From Ceratothoa steindachneri (lineage: Eukaryota; Arthropoda; Malacostraca; Isopoda; Cymothoidae), in contig OZ018330.1 of the NCBI GenBank assembly GCA_963969495.1, positions 49,373,706 to 49,437,705 of the forward strand: a stretch of DNA of 64,000 nt, read 5' to 3'. Both the position numbers and the translations under genes were made by a program. A model generated the notes under the pieces. That model was given only the letters and a program-made list of their open reading frames with translations, made no database searches and was not told the origin of the DNA. Positions 63,522 through 64,000 of the stretch are shown here, piece by piece. Position 1 is the stretch's first letter. Each line of letters starts with the position of its first letter.

Positions 63522-64000
63522 TGTTAAAAGAAGCATTATGCTGCGAAACTCGTCCTGTACATACTTGTGAATGAAAAAAGTCGTTCTCTTAAAAAAACAC
63601 TTTTTATTTGCATTAACCAAGTTGTTCTTGTATATTATTTTAATGATGAGAAATATCCTAAGTCTTTTTCCTACGTGAAATTTTCAATTTATCTATTTAA
63701 AAAAAATAAAAGGAAAAACGAACGAGGGTATTGTACCATAACCCTTTTTTGAGGTTTGAAATCGGTGAATTAGAGTAATTAAAACTGTATGTAATGAGCT
63801 AAATCCAAAAGTAATTTGAGTCCCTAAGAACTGGAGGTCACGCAACTCTTCTATCTCCTTCCCTTTTCCAGTTTCTAATCGAAGGCACTTATTTCCACAC
63901 CCTGCGATTTAAAAATATATCATGTCCATTACATACCAGTGGTAAAAGGAATTTTTAAAACTTAGCAGTATTCAAATACACAACTAAATTATATATATTA
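63522..64000. other. No gene recognised
   Basis: Nothing recognisable up to the end of the window. Confidence 0.4.

Noticed and set aside
63218..63574. 118-codon Cys/Ile/Tyr-rich open frame
   Set aside because: It is the translation of the 26-bp minisatellite and recurs in shifted frames.

Overview
The window is AT-rich eukaryotic, metazoan DNA, most likely from an arthropod. The Jockey-like LINEs, Tc1/mariner, Merlin and hAT-like elements and Penelope-like elements (PLEs) fit that best, but no host gene was found that fixes the species. I see no intact protein gene, rRNA, functional tRNA or CRISPR array. Almost everything recognisable is a transposable element (TE), most of it decayed by frameshifts and stops. 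About 18 long (TA)n tracts run through the window.

Layout. 1-772 is a frameshifted copy of a widespread repetitive protein of unknown mechanism. 3.2-4.1 kb holds a Tc/mariner-type transposase relic (minus), followed by two minisatellites. 6.9-8.8 kb is a PLE relic between two (TA)n tracts with inverted ends. 9.5 kb is a small terminal-inverted-repeat element seen again at 30.2 and 51.4 kb. 10.6-15.8 kb is the best-preserved LINE: a structured 5' leader, a gag-like ORF1 with zinc knuckles, and an ORF2 with endonuclease and reverse transcriptase (YADD intact) but several frame breaks. 18.0-20.0 kb holds a hAT-like MITE, a mariner relic and a Merlin-type relic. 22.1-25.2 kb holds a Tc1 relic, a LINE C-terminal relic, a (GA)n tract and nested inverted SINE-like repeats. 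29.5-31.4 kb holds two tRNA-related SINE-like families and a Tc1 relic. 32.0-35.8 kb holds two PLE relics around another transposase relic. 36.1-37.1 kb is a mariner element with both ends and an internal deletion. 38.2-39.3 kb is a hAT-like MITE. 39.9-43.7 kb has two head-to-head inverted insertions (a SINE, then a PLE), each bounded by (TA)n. 44.2-45.6 kb is a minus-strand LINE. 52.2-55.3 and 56.3-59.5 kb are two more copies of the same LINE lineage, one interrupted by a MITE and carrying a 417-bp tandem duplication. The last 4 kb hold a LINE endonuclease scrap, a second copy of the 18-kb MITE and a 26-bp minisatellite.

How the parts relate. The elements form a community rather than a pathway. 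PLEs (RT plus GIY-YIG endonuclease) end against (TA)n tracts, and a tRNA-related SINE-like family uses the same (TA)n ends and the same inverted arrangement, which suggests it is mobilised by PLEs. The least expected signal is in the 5' leader of the best LINE. Four hairpins share a conserved 24-nt core but have unrelated, still complementary, outer stems, and a fifth lies in the leader of another copy. That pattern points to a selected RNA (or DNA) structure. All family calls come from reading motifs by eye; nothing was searched or aligned by computer.
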